DNA of 20,548 nt, taken from the IMG/VR virus record IMGVR_UViG_3300021964_000711, positions 1 to 20,548 of that record; one strand, given 5' to 3'. The position numbers and the translations under genes are program-made. Below the pieces are notes generated by a model. It was given only the letters and a program-made list of their open reading frames with translations. It had not been told where the DNA came from and did no database searches. Origin of the DNA: a virus. Positions within the stretch are counted from its first letter, which is position 1; each line of letters opens with the position of its first letter. Of the stretch, positions 12,695 to 18,286 are shown piece by piece.

Positions 12695-12758
12695 AACCCC
12701 AGCTTTTTTTCCCAAGTACTCCCTTACTGTTTTCATTACTTGGTTTTTAGCTGGGGTT
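12695..12758. repeat. Nested inverted repeat after the exonuclease/SSB pair
   Basis: AACCCCAGCT (12695-12704) pairs with AGCTGGGGTT (12749-12758). Inside, CCAAGTA (12712-12718) pairs with TACTTGG (12737-12743), separated from the outer stem by T-rich gaps of 7 and 5 bases and enclosing an 18-base loop. The 17 bp of paired sequence is much more GC-rich than its surroundings. It lies in the 106-base gap between two rightward genes. It may be a terminator or processing structure, an origin-type structure, or a short palindromic element. No U-tract follows the right arm. Confidence 0.65.
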
Positions 12759-12790
12759 TCCCCTATTGCAACAAATACAAAATTAATATA

Positions 12791-12994
12791 ATGATTACTA
12801 AGAAAACTATAGGTAGTGTTTTTTTTTCTTATGTGGAACAGTACCCTAGTGAAGTTGAAGCATTGAACGGACAAAATGGTCAGTTCATTAGTGTGAACCT
12901 TGACAAATTACGAATAGAAAGAGTTAAGGTTACAAAACAACAAAAGGAGAATGATGGAGAAAAACATCAAGACTCTAACAAAGTTGAGGGATAA
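12791..12994 (+). CDS. 67-aa protein after the palindrome, unknown
   Basis: I start at ATG 12791, because the open frame further upstream would run through the right arm of the inverted repeat. No clear Shine-Dalgarno precedes it. The product begins MITKKTIGSVFFSYVEQYPS and has a beta-like half (GQFISVNLDKLRIERVKVT) followed by a charged, probably disordered tail (KQQKENDGEKHQD). The last 41 bases overlap the following gene in another frame. The globular part is too short to classify. Moderate confidence that it is translated. Confidence 0.5.
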   Translation: MITKKTIGSVFFSYVEQYPSEVEALNGQNGQFISVNLDKLRIERVKVTKQQKENDGEKHQDSNKVEG

Positions 12995-13112
12995 AAGAGA
13001 AAAATCTCATCAACTTTATTTGGCTAATTTATACAAAGCCAAAAGATACTTTGAAAAGTATAAAGAGTATGCTTTTAAAGTTGAGAGAGTCACCGAAGAA
13101 TTAACAGCTTAG
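12954..13112 (+). CDS. 52-aa basic helical protein, unknown
   Basis: The frame opens at ATG 12954 (or an in-frame ATG at 12951) behind AGGAG at 12945-12949. The product starts MEKNIKTLTKLRDKREKSHQ and continues as one basic helix with Tyr-rich repeats (LYLANLYKAKRYFEKYKEY), ending in VTEELTA. A helical, perhaps coiled-coil, protein that might bind nucleic acid. It overlaps the previous gene by 41 bases. I do not recognise a family. Confidence 0.6.
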   Translation: MEKNIKTLTKLRDKREKSHQLYLANLYKAKRYFEKYKEYAFKVERVTEELTA

Positions 13113-13151
13113 TTAGTTCTTAATACAACCTAAAAATGAAGGGAAGGTATC

Positions 13152-13490
13152 ATGGATATATTGCACTTAAAATCAGCAGATGAAATAAAACAAGACTTAG
13201 ACAATCTATCAGAAGTTCTATCAGAAAAAGTTTATCAATATAGATTGCTAGAAGAAAACAAAAAAATATTATTATCTAAATTAACTGTATCTGAACAAGC
13301 AAAGAATAATTGTTCTGTAGCACAAGCTGAAAAAATAGCTATGTCATCAGAAGAATATAAAAAACACATTGTTGCTTATTGTGTTGCTGAACAAGAATAT
13401 AGTAAAGCTAAGTTTGATTATGCGAATATGAATTCGTATATAGATTATTTAAGAACTTATATATCTGCACAAAAATCTTTAATGAACTAA
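13152..13490 (+). CDS. Coiled-coil protein, 112 aa, unknown
   Basis: ATG 13152 follows GGGAAGG at six bases. The 112-aa protein is helical from end to end, with heptad-like patterns (EIKQDLDNLSEVLSEKVYQY and ENKKILLSKLTVSEQ), a break near NNCSVAQAEK, then a second long helix EYSKAKFDYANMNSYIDYL. It looks like an antiparallel helical pair, as in small phage scaffold or chaperone-like proteins, but no function is known. Its stop shares a base with the next ATG (TAATG), which encodes another coiled coil, so the two may form a complex. Family not recognised. Confidence 0.7.
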   Translation: MDILHLKSADEIKQDLDNLSEVLSEKVYQYRLLEENKKILLSKLTVSEQAKNNCSVAQAEKIAMSSEEYKKHIVAYCVAEQEYSKAKFDYANMNSYIDYLRTYISAQKSLMN

Positions 13491-13648
13491 TGGATAACGA
13501 ATTTAGAGGAGATAAGGATTTGGAATTTGTGATTGAACAACAAATCAATGAAATAAAAATATTAGAAGAAAAACTAGAACAAACTCAAAAACAATTAGCT
13601 TGGCTACAACAACAAATAAGGAAGTATAGTGGAAAAGAAGATATTTAA
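13490..13648 (+). CDS. 52-aa coiled-coil protein, unknown
   Basis: The 52-aa product starts MDNEFRGDKDLEFVIEQQ and is dominated by a Glu/Gln/Leu heptad helix (IKILEEKLEQTQKQLAWLQQ). ATG 13490 shares a base with the preceding stop. Its 3' end overlaps the next gene by 20 bases, and the Shine-Dalgarno of that gene (AAGGAAG) lies inside it. It is probably a partner of the preceding coiled-coil protein or of the nuclease after it; that is inference from coupling. Confidence 0.6.
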   Translation: MDNEFRGDKDLEFVIEQQINEIKILEEKLEQTQKQLAWLQQQIRKYSGKEDI

Positions 13649-14102
13649 TAAAGGAGAGTTAAATAAGGAGTCTTATCAAGAAAGAGTTAAAAATTATGAT
13701 CCTAAGTTTGCTGAAAAAAGATTTGAGGATTATTGCTTAGAAAAAGGTTATTCTTTTAAAAAACTTCTTCTTAATGCTGATGAAAATTTATTTGAATCTC
13801 CAATACCTCATTGGGGCAAATTAGGTCTTATGAAAGCACAACCTGATTATTTTTGCTACAATTCTAAATCCCAATTCTATTGTGAAATTAAAGCATCAAA
13901 TAAATTAAAATTATTTGATCTTCAAAAATATTGTGCTTGGGAACAAATGATGTGCGATCCTAAATATACTAAATATTATATTTGTTTTTGTTTTAATGAT
14001 AAAATGGTTATTAAAACTATTTCTCAAATATTAGAGTTACTCCCTAAATCTAAGCTAGATTCGTATCACGAGGGTAATAAATACTATATTCTCCCATTAT
14101 AA
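13629..14102 (+). CDS. PD-(D/E)XK-type endonuclease candidate
   Basis: The 157-aa protein starts with GTG at 13629, chosen because AAGGAAG stands just upstream and no nearby in-frame ATG exists. It contains QPDYFCYNSKSQFYCEIKAS (71-90), giving PD (72-73), then E86-I87-K88: the PD...ExK active site of the PD-(D/E)XK superfamily. KRFEDYCLEKGYSF (30-43) and LFDLQKYCAWEQM (helix after the active site) fit the usual alpha-beta-alpha nuclease core. The size suits Holliday-junction resolvase, VRR-NUC-like or T7 endonuclease I-like enzymes, but I cannot decide among them. It ends the recombination-rich segment and is followed by a promoter region. Five cysteines are present but form no obvious metal motif. 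Confidence 0.75.
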   Translation: MEKKIFNKGELNKESYQERVKNYDPKFAEKRFEDYCLEKGYSFKKLLLNADENLFESPIPHWGKLGLMKAQPDYFCYNSKSQFYCEIKASNKLKLFDLQKYCAWEQMMCDPKYTKYYICFCFNDKMVIKTISQILELLPKSKLDSYHEGNKYYILPL

Positions 14103-14113
14103 GCTAAAAAAGC

Positions 14114-14134
14114 TAATAAAATAGCGGTTTATTA
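14114..14134. promoter_or_regulatory. AT-rich inverted repeat upstream of a second early promoter
   Basis: TAATAAA (14114-14120) and TTTATTA (14128-14134) form a 7-bp inverted repeat around ATAGCGG, ending five bases before the -35 at 14139. The position is analogous to the palindrome at 11360-11376, though the sequence differs. All stem bases are A or T, so chance occurrence is possible. Confidence 0.3.
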
Positions 14135-14138
14135 ACTA

Positions 14139-14167
14139 TTGTTATTTATATAGTTTTTATATATAAA
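14139..14167 (+). promoter_or_regulatory. Candidate sigma-70 promoter
   Basis: TTGTTA (14139-14144), a 17-base spacer and TATAAA (14162-14167) lie just upstream of two small genes. The -35 is 4 of 6 and the -10 is 5 of 6. Architecture and surrounding sequence (ATTGTT...TTTTTATATA..AAATATG) closely resemble the promoter at 8686-8714. Confidence 0.5.
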
Positions 14168-14197
14168 ATATGTATGAAAACAACAAAGGAGAAAAAA

Positions 14198-14410
14198 ATG
14201 ATAAAAGTAAAAAAAGTATGTGCTGGTTATTATGATGTATTTGTTAATGGAGTTAATAAATACGAAATTCATAATATCAAAGAAAATAAAGAAAATATTT
14301 GGAATGTTAAATTTAATTATGAATCTTTGTGGGGAGAATTTGAAACTAGATATAATTTTAAAGACTGCAAAGAATTTATTACAAAATTAGAAACAAAGGA
14401 GAATGCATAA
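14198..14410 (+). CDS. 70-aa protein, unknown
   Basis: Start ATG 14198 has AAGGAG six bases upstream (14186-14191). An in-frame ATG at 14174 would add eight residues (MKTTKEKK) but has no Shine-Dalgarno. The product starts MIKVKKVCAGYYDVFVNGVN and is beta-rich: alternating strands YDVFVNG, KYEIHNI, IWNVKFNY, EFETRYNF, then a helix (DCKEFITKLETK). The pattern suggests a small beta-sheet domain with a C-terminal helix. Family not recognised. The TAATG junction couples it to the next gene. Confidence 0.7.
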   Translation: MIKVKKVCAGYYDVFVNGVNKYEIHNIKENKENIWNVKFNYESLWGEFETRYNFKDCKEFITKLETKENA

Positions 14411-14661
14411 TGAAAGCATACAAACTAAATTTAACTGTAAGAATAGCTTTGACAGATGAACAAGCAGAGGAATTAAAAGATTTCAATATATTTGCTTATC
14501 CTCTGCAAGAACAACTTGAGTTTCTAAAAAAATACAAAGCTAATATTTCTCAAGATCACGAAATGATATGTGAGGGTAAATTAGTTTCATTAGCTGAAAA
14601 ACTTGGAACACAAGGTGGTTTCATGGGAGAAGAAGTATTTAATCAAAAATACGGAAACTAA
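14410..14661 (+). CDS. 83-aa protein, unknown; last gene of the rightward block
   Basis: ATG 14410 shares the final base of the previous stop. The 83-aa product begins MKAYKLNLTVRIALTDEQAE and holds a strand (KLNLTVRIALT), a helix (EQAEELKDF) and a Gly-rich end (LGTQGGFMGEEVF). I see no catalytic motif. It lies at the convergent junction with the leftward block and is followed directly by a hairpin. Function unknown. Confidence 0.7.
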   Translation: MKAYKLNLTVRIALTDEQAEELKDFNIFAYPLQEQLEFLKKYKANISQDHEMICEGKLVSLAEKLGTQGGFMGEEVFNQKYGN

Positions 14662-14666
14662 AATTT

Positions 14667-14690
14667 AGGGGTGGTGTAAAAGCCACCCTT
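14667..14690. terminator. Hairpin at the convergent gene junction
   Basis: GGGTGG (14669-14674) pairs with CCACCC (14683-14688), extended by a wobble inside and A-T/G-T outside, with the loop GTAAAA. It lies between the ends of two converging genes and touches the stop of the leftward gene. The leftward strand reads AAATTTT after the stem; the rightward has only TTAATG. Probably a weak bidirectional terminator. Confidence 0.55.
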
Positions 14691-14922
14691 AATGAACAGT
14701 ATTACTAATCTCAGTATCTACAGAATTAAAATCAATAGACTCTAACTCGTACTCCATTCCTGTAATAATATAACTATCATTACTTTTTAAAGTTTGCATT
14801 AAGTGATGTGTGTTAGGTAAGCTAGGATAAATGTCTTCAACTTTCGTATAAGTTAATTTTTGAATATCATTATCCAACTTATCAACGTAAGAAATTACTA
14901 TCGTAGATAAAACGTAGTCCAT
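14689..14922 (-). CDS. 77-aa protein, unknown; last gene of the right-hand leftward block
   Basis: ATG 14922 begins one base after the holin stop. The 77-aa product starts MDYVLSTIVISYVDKLDNDI and is acidic, with THHLMQTLKSNDSYIITGMEYELESI in the middle. It seems a mixed alpha/beta small domain without signal peptide; the N-terminal hydrophobic stretch is short. No family recognised. Position after the holin might suggest a lysis-timing role, but nothing in the sequence shows it. Confidence 0.6.
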   Translation of the reverse strand: MDYVLSTIVISYVDKLDNDIQKLTYTKVEDIYPSLPNTHHLMQTLKSNDSYIITGMEYELESIDFNSVDTEISNTVH

Positions 14923-14923
14923 T

Positions 14924-15301
14924 TTATTTTCTTTTAATTAAGTCAGTTGCTTTAATACCAAAAATCGCACCACAAACTGAAACCCATAATGCTTGAAACC
15001 AAAAAGGAAGATTGTTAAAATGTTCAAAAAATAAACTTACCTTTTCTTGAATTTTTGGGTCTTCACTAAACACACTCCAAAATAATAATATGATTGGTAT
15101 GCTTATTAAAATTAAAACAAATTCGTCTTTAAAATCTCCTTTTTGTGAATCTAATATTTTTCCAGTATATTCTATTTCACCACGTGCCATTTTTTCATAA
15201 TGAAGTCTTTTGGCTTGAGATTCTAATGCTTCTGATTCTTTTTTGTTCTTATAAACTTCAGCACCTGTCTTTACTGCCATTCCTATTAAATTCCACCACA
15301 T
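14924..15301 (-). CDS. Holin (GTA_holin_3TM-like)
   Basis: This 125-aa protein likely forms the inner-membrane lesion that releases the lysozyme. The N-terminal third is amphipathic and charged (VKTGAEVYKNKKESEALESQ). Then DEFVLILISIPIILLFWSVF (59-78) is a clear transmembrane segment, followed by an amphipathic stretch ending in LPFWF and a second segment FQALWVSVCGAIFGIKAT (102-119), with a positive C-terminus KRK. The pattern kDEfvlILiSIPiillFW...LPfWfQ.lwv....aifGiKatd is one I recognise from alphaproteobacterial and phage holins of the GTA_holin_3TM group. GGAG precedes the ATG by eight bases. The lysozyme lies upstream in the same operon, separated by a DUF3310 gene and a 141-base non-coding gap (15302-15442) in which I see nothing convincing. 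Confidence 0.82.
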   Translation of the reverse strand: MWWNLIGMAVKTGAEVYKNKKESEALESQAKRLHYEKMARGEIEYTGKILDSQKGDFKDEFVLILISIPIILLFWSVFSEDPKIQEKVSLFFEHFNNLPFWFQALWVSVCGAIFGIKATDLIKRK

Positions 15302-15442
15302 ATCAAAACTCCGTTCTATATTTGTTCCAAAAGGGTATTTAATCGCTCAAAAACCCCTTAAATTTTAACGAGATACATCAAAGATGTTGTCGCGTTTGAT
15401 TTTTTTGAAAATAGCCCTAAATCCGACAAAAACCTATGAATT

Positions 15443-15697
15443 TTAGCTTTTGTCTATTTTCTCTATTAGAAGTTGTATATAATGCTCACATTTCCTAAGG
15501 TCTTCAAGCATTTTTGACTTATCCTTGTGCTTACGATTATACCTTGAAATATATTTAATTATATTTCCTTCTATAAAACCTAGATTGTTTTCTAGCACAT
15601 ATGTGATTGGTTGAATAGGTAGTTTGTAATGATCTCCACCTACTTGAGTATCTTTAGCTGATTTAACTTTGTCAAAATAATCAGGATTTGTCATCAC
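15443..15697 (-). CDS. DUF3310 protein (T7 gp1.7-like)
   Basis: The 84-aa protein has the DUF3310 signature: VGGDHYK (19-25), IQPITYV (28-34), FIEGNIIKYISRY (about 41-53), then LEDLRKCEHYIQLLIE. T7 gp1.7, a nucleotide kinase for dTMP/dGMP analogues, belongs to this group, so a nucleotide-binding role is plausible. Most members are unstudied and the present one is half the T7 length. The gene overlaps the end of the lysozyme by 17 bases and lies between the lysozyme and the holin. That is an unexpected place for a nucleotide-metabolism gene and suggests modular shuffling. Confidence 0.85.
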   Translation of the reverse strand: MMTNPDYFDKVKSAKDTQVGGDHYKLPIQPITYVLENNLGFIEGNIIKYISRYNRKHKDKSKMLEDLRKCEHYIQLLIEKIDKS

Positions 15698-16127
15698 AAT
15701 TTCTCATAAGATCAGCAAGACTTTGACATCTCTCTTTAGTTTGAGAATACCATTTACTTGCTATCATTTCATCACCAGCATTTTTATAGTTCTTTTCTTT
15801 TAATGCTTTTGTCATAGCTTTAAATTTATTGACCTTACCTATTCCTAATTGAAATATCATTTCTATTAATATTCCTTTAGCTGTATCGCAAATATCAAGA
15901 TCATTAGCTTTGCAAAAAAAGTCCATTTGTTCTTTTGCATTATCAAAGTCTTTATCAAATAACTTTTCTAATTGTTCTTTAGGATATTCTTTTCCTTCTT
16001 CAAATTTATCTTTGTAAGTTACAAGATGACCATAACCTATTGTGGCTTTTCCTAAGCTATCTTCATAAACAGTATCTCTATAGCCCTCGTGTATTTTTAT
16101 TCTTGTTTTGATTGCTTCTAAGTTCAT
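15681..16127 (-). CDS. Endolysin, GH24 (T4-type) lysozyme
   Basis: This is a muramidase that cleaves peptidoglycan between MurNAc and GlcNAc at the end of infection. The 148-aa protein shows the family catalytic triad with correct spacing: E14 (in HEGYR), D23 (in YEDSLG) and T29 (in TIGYGH). The spacing of 9 and 6 residues equals that of T4 lysozyme. It starts MNLEAIKTRIKIHEG without a signal or SAR segment, so release must depend on the holin at 14924-15301. The ATG overlaps the phosphoesterase stop by four bases (ATGA). Its 3' end overlaps DUF3310 by 17 bases. Confidence 0.95.
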   Translation of the reverse strand: MNLEAIKTRIKIHEGYRDTVYEDSLGKATIGYGHLVTYKDKFEEGKEYPKEQLEKLFDKDFDNAKEQMDFFCKANDLDICDTAKGILIEMIFQLGIGKVNKFKAMTKALKEKNYKNAGDEMIASKWYSQTKERCQSLADLMRNCDDKS

Positions 16128-16828
16128 ACTAATTTACCTATCCATTTACCTTTGTGAACTACCATTGGTAATAACTTAGGTTGAGAATCTATAATCATAC
16201 CACAACCCATAATAAATCTTGTTTTAAAGTTTTTAGCATACTCAAAAGCTAAAGATTTTTGGTTAATCAAACAACCTACTTGCATACCCCAAAATAAATT
16301 GTCAGGATTAGCCCAATATTCAATTTTAAATTTGGTATGATAATGTCCTTGAACACAATTCATTCCATTGGTTTGTGATACTTTTAAAACATCTGCACTT
16401 CTTCCATGAGTAAATAAACATCTTTGTTTGTTAGGGAGTGTAATAACTAAATCATCTACCCATTTCCATTTTTTAGTTTCTAAGAAATCTCCATAATCTT
16501 TTAAGTATGCTTTTGGCAATCCATGTTTTAATGCTCGTCTAAATATCATTGATGAATGATTAGAATCTATTTCAATTAATTCAGGAAATATTCCTTCTAA
16601 TTCTTTTACATATTCTTTTGCTTTTTTAAGTTCATGTCCAGCAGAATAAAGATCACTATTTGAATCGTGGAAACTGAGTGCGTGACTATCAAGTAAATCG
16701 CCTATAGAAATCACAAAATCAGGTTTATGTATTTTCTTTATTTCTTTTAAAAATAAAAATGCGTCAGGATCTCTGTGATAGGGTAGGTGCAAATCCGACA
16801 GGACAAGCACTCTTTTATATTTTGACAT
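16124..16828 (-). CDS. Calcineurin-like metallophosphoesterase
   Basis: The 234-aa protein has the five metallophosphoesterase motifs: DLH (12-14), GDLLD (43-47), SNH (89-91, the usual GNH with Gly replaced by Ser), TH (140-141), and GHYH (161-164). These residues bind two metal ions and hydrolyse phosphoester bonds; substrates range from nucleotides to nucleic acids and proteins. The sequence before and after fits the single-domain family length. It lies between an XhlA-like membrane protein and the lysozyme. Phage phosphoesterases of this kind are common but their roles are mostly unknown. Possible roles are turnover of signalling nucleotides from host defence or trimming of DNA/RNA ends; both are inference. 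Confidence 0.9.
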   Translation of the reverse strand: MSKYKRVLVLSDLHLPYHRDPDAFLFLKEIKKIHKPDFVISIGDLLDSHALSFHDSNSDLYSAGHELKKAKEYVKELEGIFPELIEIDSNHSSMIFRRALKHGLPKAYLKDYGDFLETKKWKWVDDLVITLPNKQRCLFTHGRSADVLKVSQTNGMNCVQGHYHTKFKIEYWANPDNLFWGMQVGCLINQKSLAFEYAKNFKTRFIMGCGMIIDSQPKLLPMVVHKGKWIGKLV

Positions 16829-16832
16829 TATG

Positions 16833-17060
16833 TTATTTTATAAATTGTCCGAATAAACTTATCAATGTTATAATTAAAGCACCCATTCCACCAATTAACC
16901 AATAGATAATGTTATCTACTTTCTTTTCTATTTTATAAACAGAACAGCTTAGATGTTTTAGGTGATTTGTTTTTAAGTGCGAAATATCTTTTTTCAATCC
17001 TGTTATATGTCCGTAAAGACTAACTATTTCTTCTCCGACAGTTTTATGTTTCTTAGGCAT
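16833..17060 (-). CDS. XhlA-like membrane protein (lysis-associated candidate)
   Basis: The start is placed at ATG 17060 rather than at an in-frame TTG at 17066, giving 75 aa. The N-terminal part is basic, then comes a helical region with hydrophobic heptads (EEIVSLYGHITGLKKDISHLKTN) and a C-terminal transmembrane helix (IIYWLIGGMGALIITLISLFGQFI). A coiled coil followed by a single C-terminal span just before the end is the architecture of XhlA/haemolysin-type lysis accessories and of some phage antiholins. The motif IEKKVDNIIYWLIGGMGALI resembles that family. It is separated from the phosphoesterase by four bases. A holin partner or antiholin role is inferred. Confidence 0.65.
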   Translation of the reverse strand: MPKKHKTVGEEIVSLYGHITGLKKDISHLKTNHLKHLSCSVYKIEKKVDNIIYWLIGGMGALIITLISLFGQFIK

Positions 17061-17091
17061 ATGCAACTCTTATTAACATTTGCATATTCTG

Positions 17092-17223
17092 TCAAATTGG
17101 TTTCCCTTGTCCTCTACTTCTTTTCTTAGTGTAGCTTTTATTTGGACTTTTAGCGTGCCTACCTTTTCTTCTTATTTTCTTTTTATCTAACTTGGCTAAA
17201 CCAAGCATATTCTTTTTTGCCAT
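17092..17223 (-). CDS. 43-aa basic mini-protein
   Basis: The frame runs from ATG 17223 to TGA 17092 and starts MAKKNMLGLAKLDKKKIRRK, continuing GRHAKSPNKSYTKKRSRGQG. I recall very similar mini-proteins (MAKKxxLGLAKLDKKKIRRKGRHAKxPNK) in T7-like and pelagiphage genomes, without assigned function. It is extremely Lys/Arg-rich and likely binds nucleic acid. Its ATG shares a base with the stop of the Cys-rich gene before it (TAATG), showing coupling. The pattern match to a recurrent marine-phage mini-protein makes this a solid small gene. Confidence 0.75.
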   Translation of the reverse strand: MAKKNMLGLAKLDKKKIRRKGRHAKSPNKSYTKKRSRGQGKPI

Positions 17224-17345
17224 TACAGTATGAAGTGAAAAGGGTTAAATTCTTTATTAGGGTTTTGTGGTGTTGGTCTTCCACACTTGCAATCTTTTAG
17301 TAAGCAACAAAAACCCATGTACAATTTATAAATACAATGTTTCAT
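17223..17345 (-). CDS. Cys-rich 40-aa protein, unknown
   Basis: The frame ATG 17345 to TAA 17223 encodes 40 aa with the pattern MKHCIYKLYMGFCCLLKDC then KCGRPTPQNPNKEFNPF. Five or six cysteines in the first half and a Pro/Asn-rich second half. The ATG overlaps the previous stop as ATGA and its stop overlaps the next ATG, so it is embedded in a coupled chain. Alternatives are a small metal-binding or disulfide-bonded protein, or an outer-membrane spanin remnant. The Cys after LLKD does not match a standard lipobox, so the spanin reading is weak. Confidence 0.55.
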   Translation of the reverse strand: MKHCIYKLYMGFCCLLKDCKCGRPTPQNPNKEFNPFHFIL

Positions 17346-17518
17346 TTATTATTAATGTAATGATAAACTCTACCAAAGTTTTGATTGATTTGAAACAACT
17401 CTCCTTTAATCATAGAACTATCTTCTTTTAATTCTACTACACTTACAAGTACCCATGTAGATAAACCCATTAGAATCGTACCTAAGACTCCTATAATCCA
17501 CTTGATATCTATCTTCAT
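17342..17518 (-). CDS. 58-aa N-terminally anchored membrane protein
   Basis: The frame ATG 17518 to TGA 17342 starts MKIDIKWIIGVLGTILMGLS and gives one N-terminal transmembrane helix (about 7-28) followed by a polar, partly helical tail (VVELKEDSSMIKGELFQINQNFGRVYHYI). This is the topology of a small inner-membrane anchored protein with a periplasmic or cytoplasmic tail, comparable in layout to i-spanins but much shorter. Coupled by ATGA both to the previous gene and to the Cys-rich gene after it. No diagnostic motif, so function unknown. Confidence 0.62.
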   Translation of the reverse strand: MKIDIKWIIGVLGTILMGLSTWVLVSVVELKEDSSMIKGELFQINQNFGRVYHYINNK

Positions 17519-17703
17519 ATTTCTTTGCTCTTAATTTTGATATGACCAAGTATCTTATCTTTATTAGTACCTTCTTTAATTGTGTAACCTGAACCATTCT
17601 TATTGATCTCAACTTCTTTTCTATTATTGAGAAGAACTTTATTGCTTTGTTCTTTTTTCTTTTCTTCATGGTTCTTGATGATTAAATCTTTAAGTCGTTC
17701 CAT
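17515..17703 (-). CDS. 62-aa charged protein, unknown
   Basis: I start at ATG 17703; a GTG at 17709 would add two residues. The product starts MERLKDLIIKNHEEKKKEQS, with a basic helical first half. The second half is VEINKNGSGYTIKEGTNKDKIL, likely two short strands. It overlaps the membrane protein gene by four bases (ATGA). A Shine-Dalgarno-like GGAAGG lies about 20 bases before the ATG, rather far. Another frame of the same stretch is open but has no coupling to neighbours, so I prefer this one. Function unknown. Confidence 0.6.
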   Translation of the reverse strand: MERLKDLIIKNHEEKKKEQSNKVLLNNRKEVEINKNGSGYTIKEGTNKDKILGHIKIKSKEI

Positions 17704-17735
17704 AAGCACATATATTTCGTGCCTTCCTTAATTAA

Positions 17736-17903
17736 CTATTCTTCTTCGGAGTCGTCTTCCCATTCTTCATCTTCTTCATAGTCATCAGCTTGATCAGCTT
17801 CTTCCATGTCGTAAAGATAGTTTTTTATTTGTTCTATTAGATCAGCTTCTTTTTCTTTGATAGCTTCTAGCTTATCAAATAATTTTTCTAGTTTATTATC
17901 CAT
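17736..17903 (-). CDS. 55-aa acidic coiled-coil protein
   Basis: ATG 17903 has GGAG seven bases upstream. The 55-aa product starts MDNKLEKLFDKLEAIKEKEA, a heptad helix, and ends in an extremely acidic tail (DDYEEDEEWEDDSEEE). The acidic tail contrasts with the Lys-rich mini-proteins of this phage and could bind or neutralise them, or mimic nucleic acid. That is speculation. No family recognised. It stands alone, with 32 bases to the next gene. Confidence 0.65.
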   Translation of the reverse strand: MDNKLEKLFDKLEAIKEKEADLIEQIKNYLYDMEEADQADDYEEDEEWEDDSEEE

Positions 17904-17967
17904 TATACAACTCCATTGTTAAGGTTAGAATTGTTTAATAGCAAACTTAGTTCTTAGATCAATAGAA

Positions 17968-18111
17968 TTATTTTTTATTTTGCTTAAAAAAATCTTTCCA
18001 AAATTCAGCTACTTGTTCTTGGTAAGATTTAGCATCTTCTGCCCAGTCTTTGTAAAACTTAGTCCAAAAAGATTTAATGCTGTTGTAATCGTACATCATT
18101 TGCTTATCCAT
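17968..18111 (-). CDS. 47-aa aromatic helical protein (phasin-like pattern)
   Basis: The frame ATG 18111 to TAA 17968 encodes 47 aa, starting MDKQMMYDYNSIKSFWTKFY and continuing KDWAEDAKSYQEQVAEFWKD. The regularly spaced Trp/Phe/Tyr residues form an amphipathic helix with an aromatic face, reminiscent of phasin-like surface-binding helices; the likeness is general, not a motif match. It may bind a membrane or another protein. Upstream, no strong Shine-Dalgarno is seen. Function unknown. Confidence 0.55.
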   Translation of the reverse strand: MDKQMMYDYNSIKSFWTKFYKDWAEDAKSYQEQVAEFWKDFFKQNKK

Positions 18112-18160
18112 TCTTGTTCGTGTTGGTTATATGTCCACATGACAAGCTATATATGTTGCG

Positions 18161-18176
18161 TTGCAATAAATTGCAA
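18161..18176. repeat. Short palindrome between small genes
   Basis: TTGCAAT (18161-18167) and ATTGCAA (18170-18176) are perfect inverted repeats around AA. It lies directly after the stop (18179) of the 35-aa membrane peptide in the leftward transcript and before the 47-aa gene. It might end or stabilise the transcript, but no U-tract follows. Confidence 0.4.
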
Positions 18177-18178
18177 TA

Positions 18179-18286
18179 CTATTTTGAAAATATATTTTGA
18201 AGTTTATTTTTAGCTTTATCTATTAAAGCATTAATCTTATCTTTAAAGAAATAGCCAATTAATAAACCTATTATAAATGTAATCAT
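18179..18286 (-). CDS. 35-aa single-span membrane peptide
   Basis: The frame ATG 18286 to TAG 18179 starts MITFIIGLLIGYFFKDKINA, one transmembrane helix (about 2-14) followed by a basic amphipathic helix (LIDKAKNKLQNIFSK). Its ATG overlaps the stop of the tail-chaperone-like gene (ATGA), strong support for translation. Small peptides with this GLLIGYFF pattern occur in many marine phages as far as I recall. A role in lysis or membrane remodelling is possible, but unproven. Confidence 0.65.
   Translation of the reverse strand: MITFIIGLLIGYFFKDKINALIDKAKNKLQNIFSK

Noticed and set aside
12644-12874. Leftward frame through the nested inverted repeat
   Set aside because: No coupling or Shine-Dalgarno, crosses the palindrome and opposes the direction of all genes in the block.
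15387-15429. TTGTCG...CGACAA pair in the gap between holin and DUF3310
   Set aside because: Only six bases per arm separated by more than 30 bases; expected by chance.
17418-17669. Lys-rich leftward frame overlapping two small genes
   Set aside because: It competes with the 62-aa and 58-aa frames, which have ATGA couplings; this one has none.
17980-18213. Rightward Cys/Phe-rich frame
   Set aside because: Antisense to the 47-aa gene and the palindrome region, with no ribosome-binding site.
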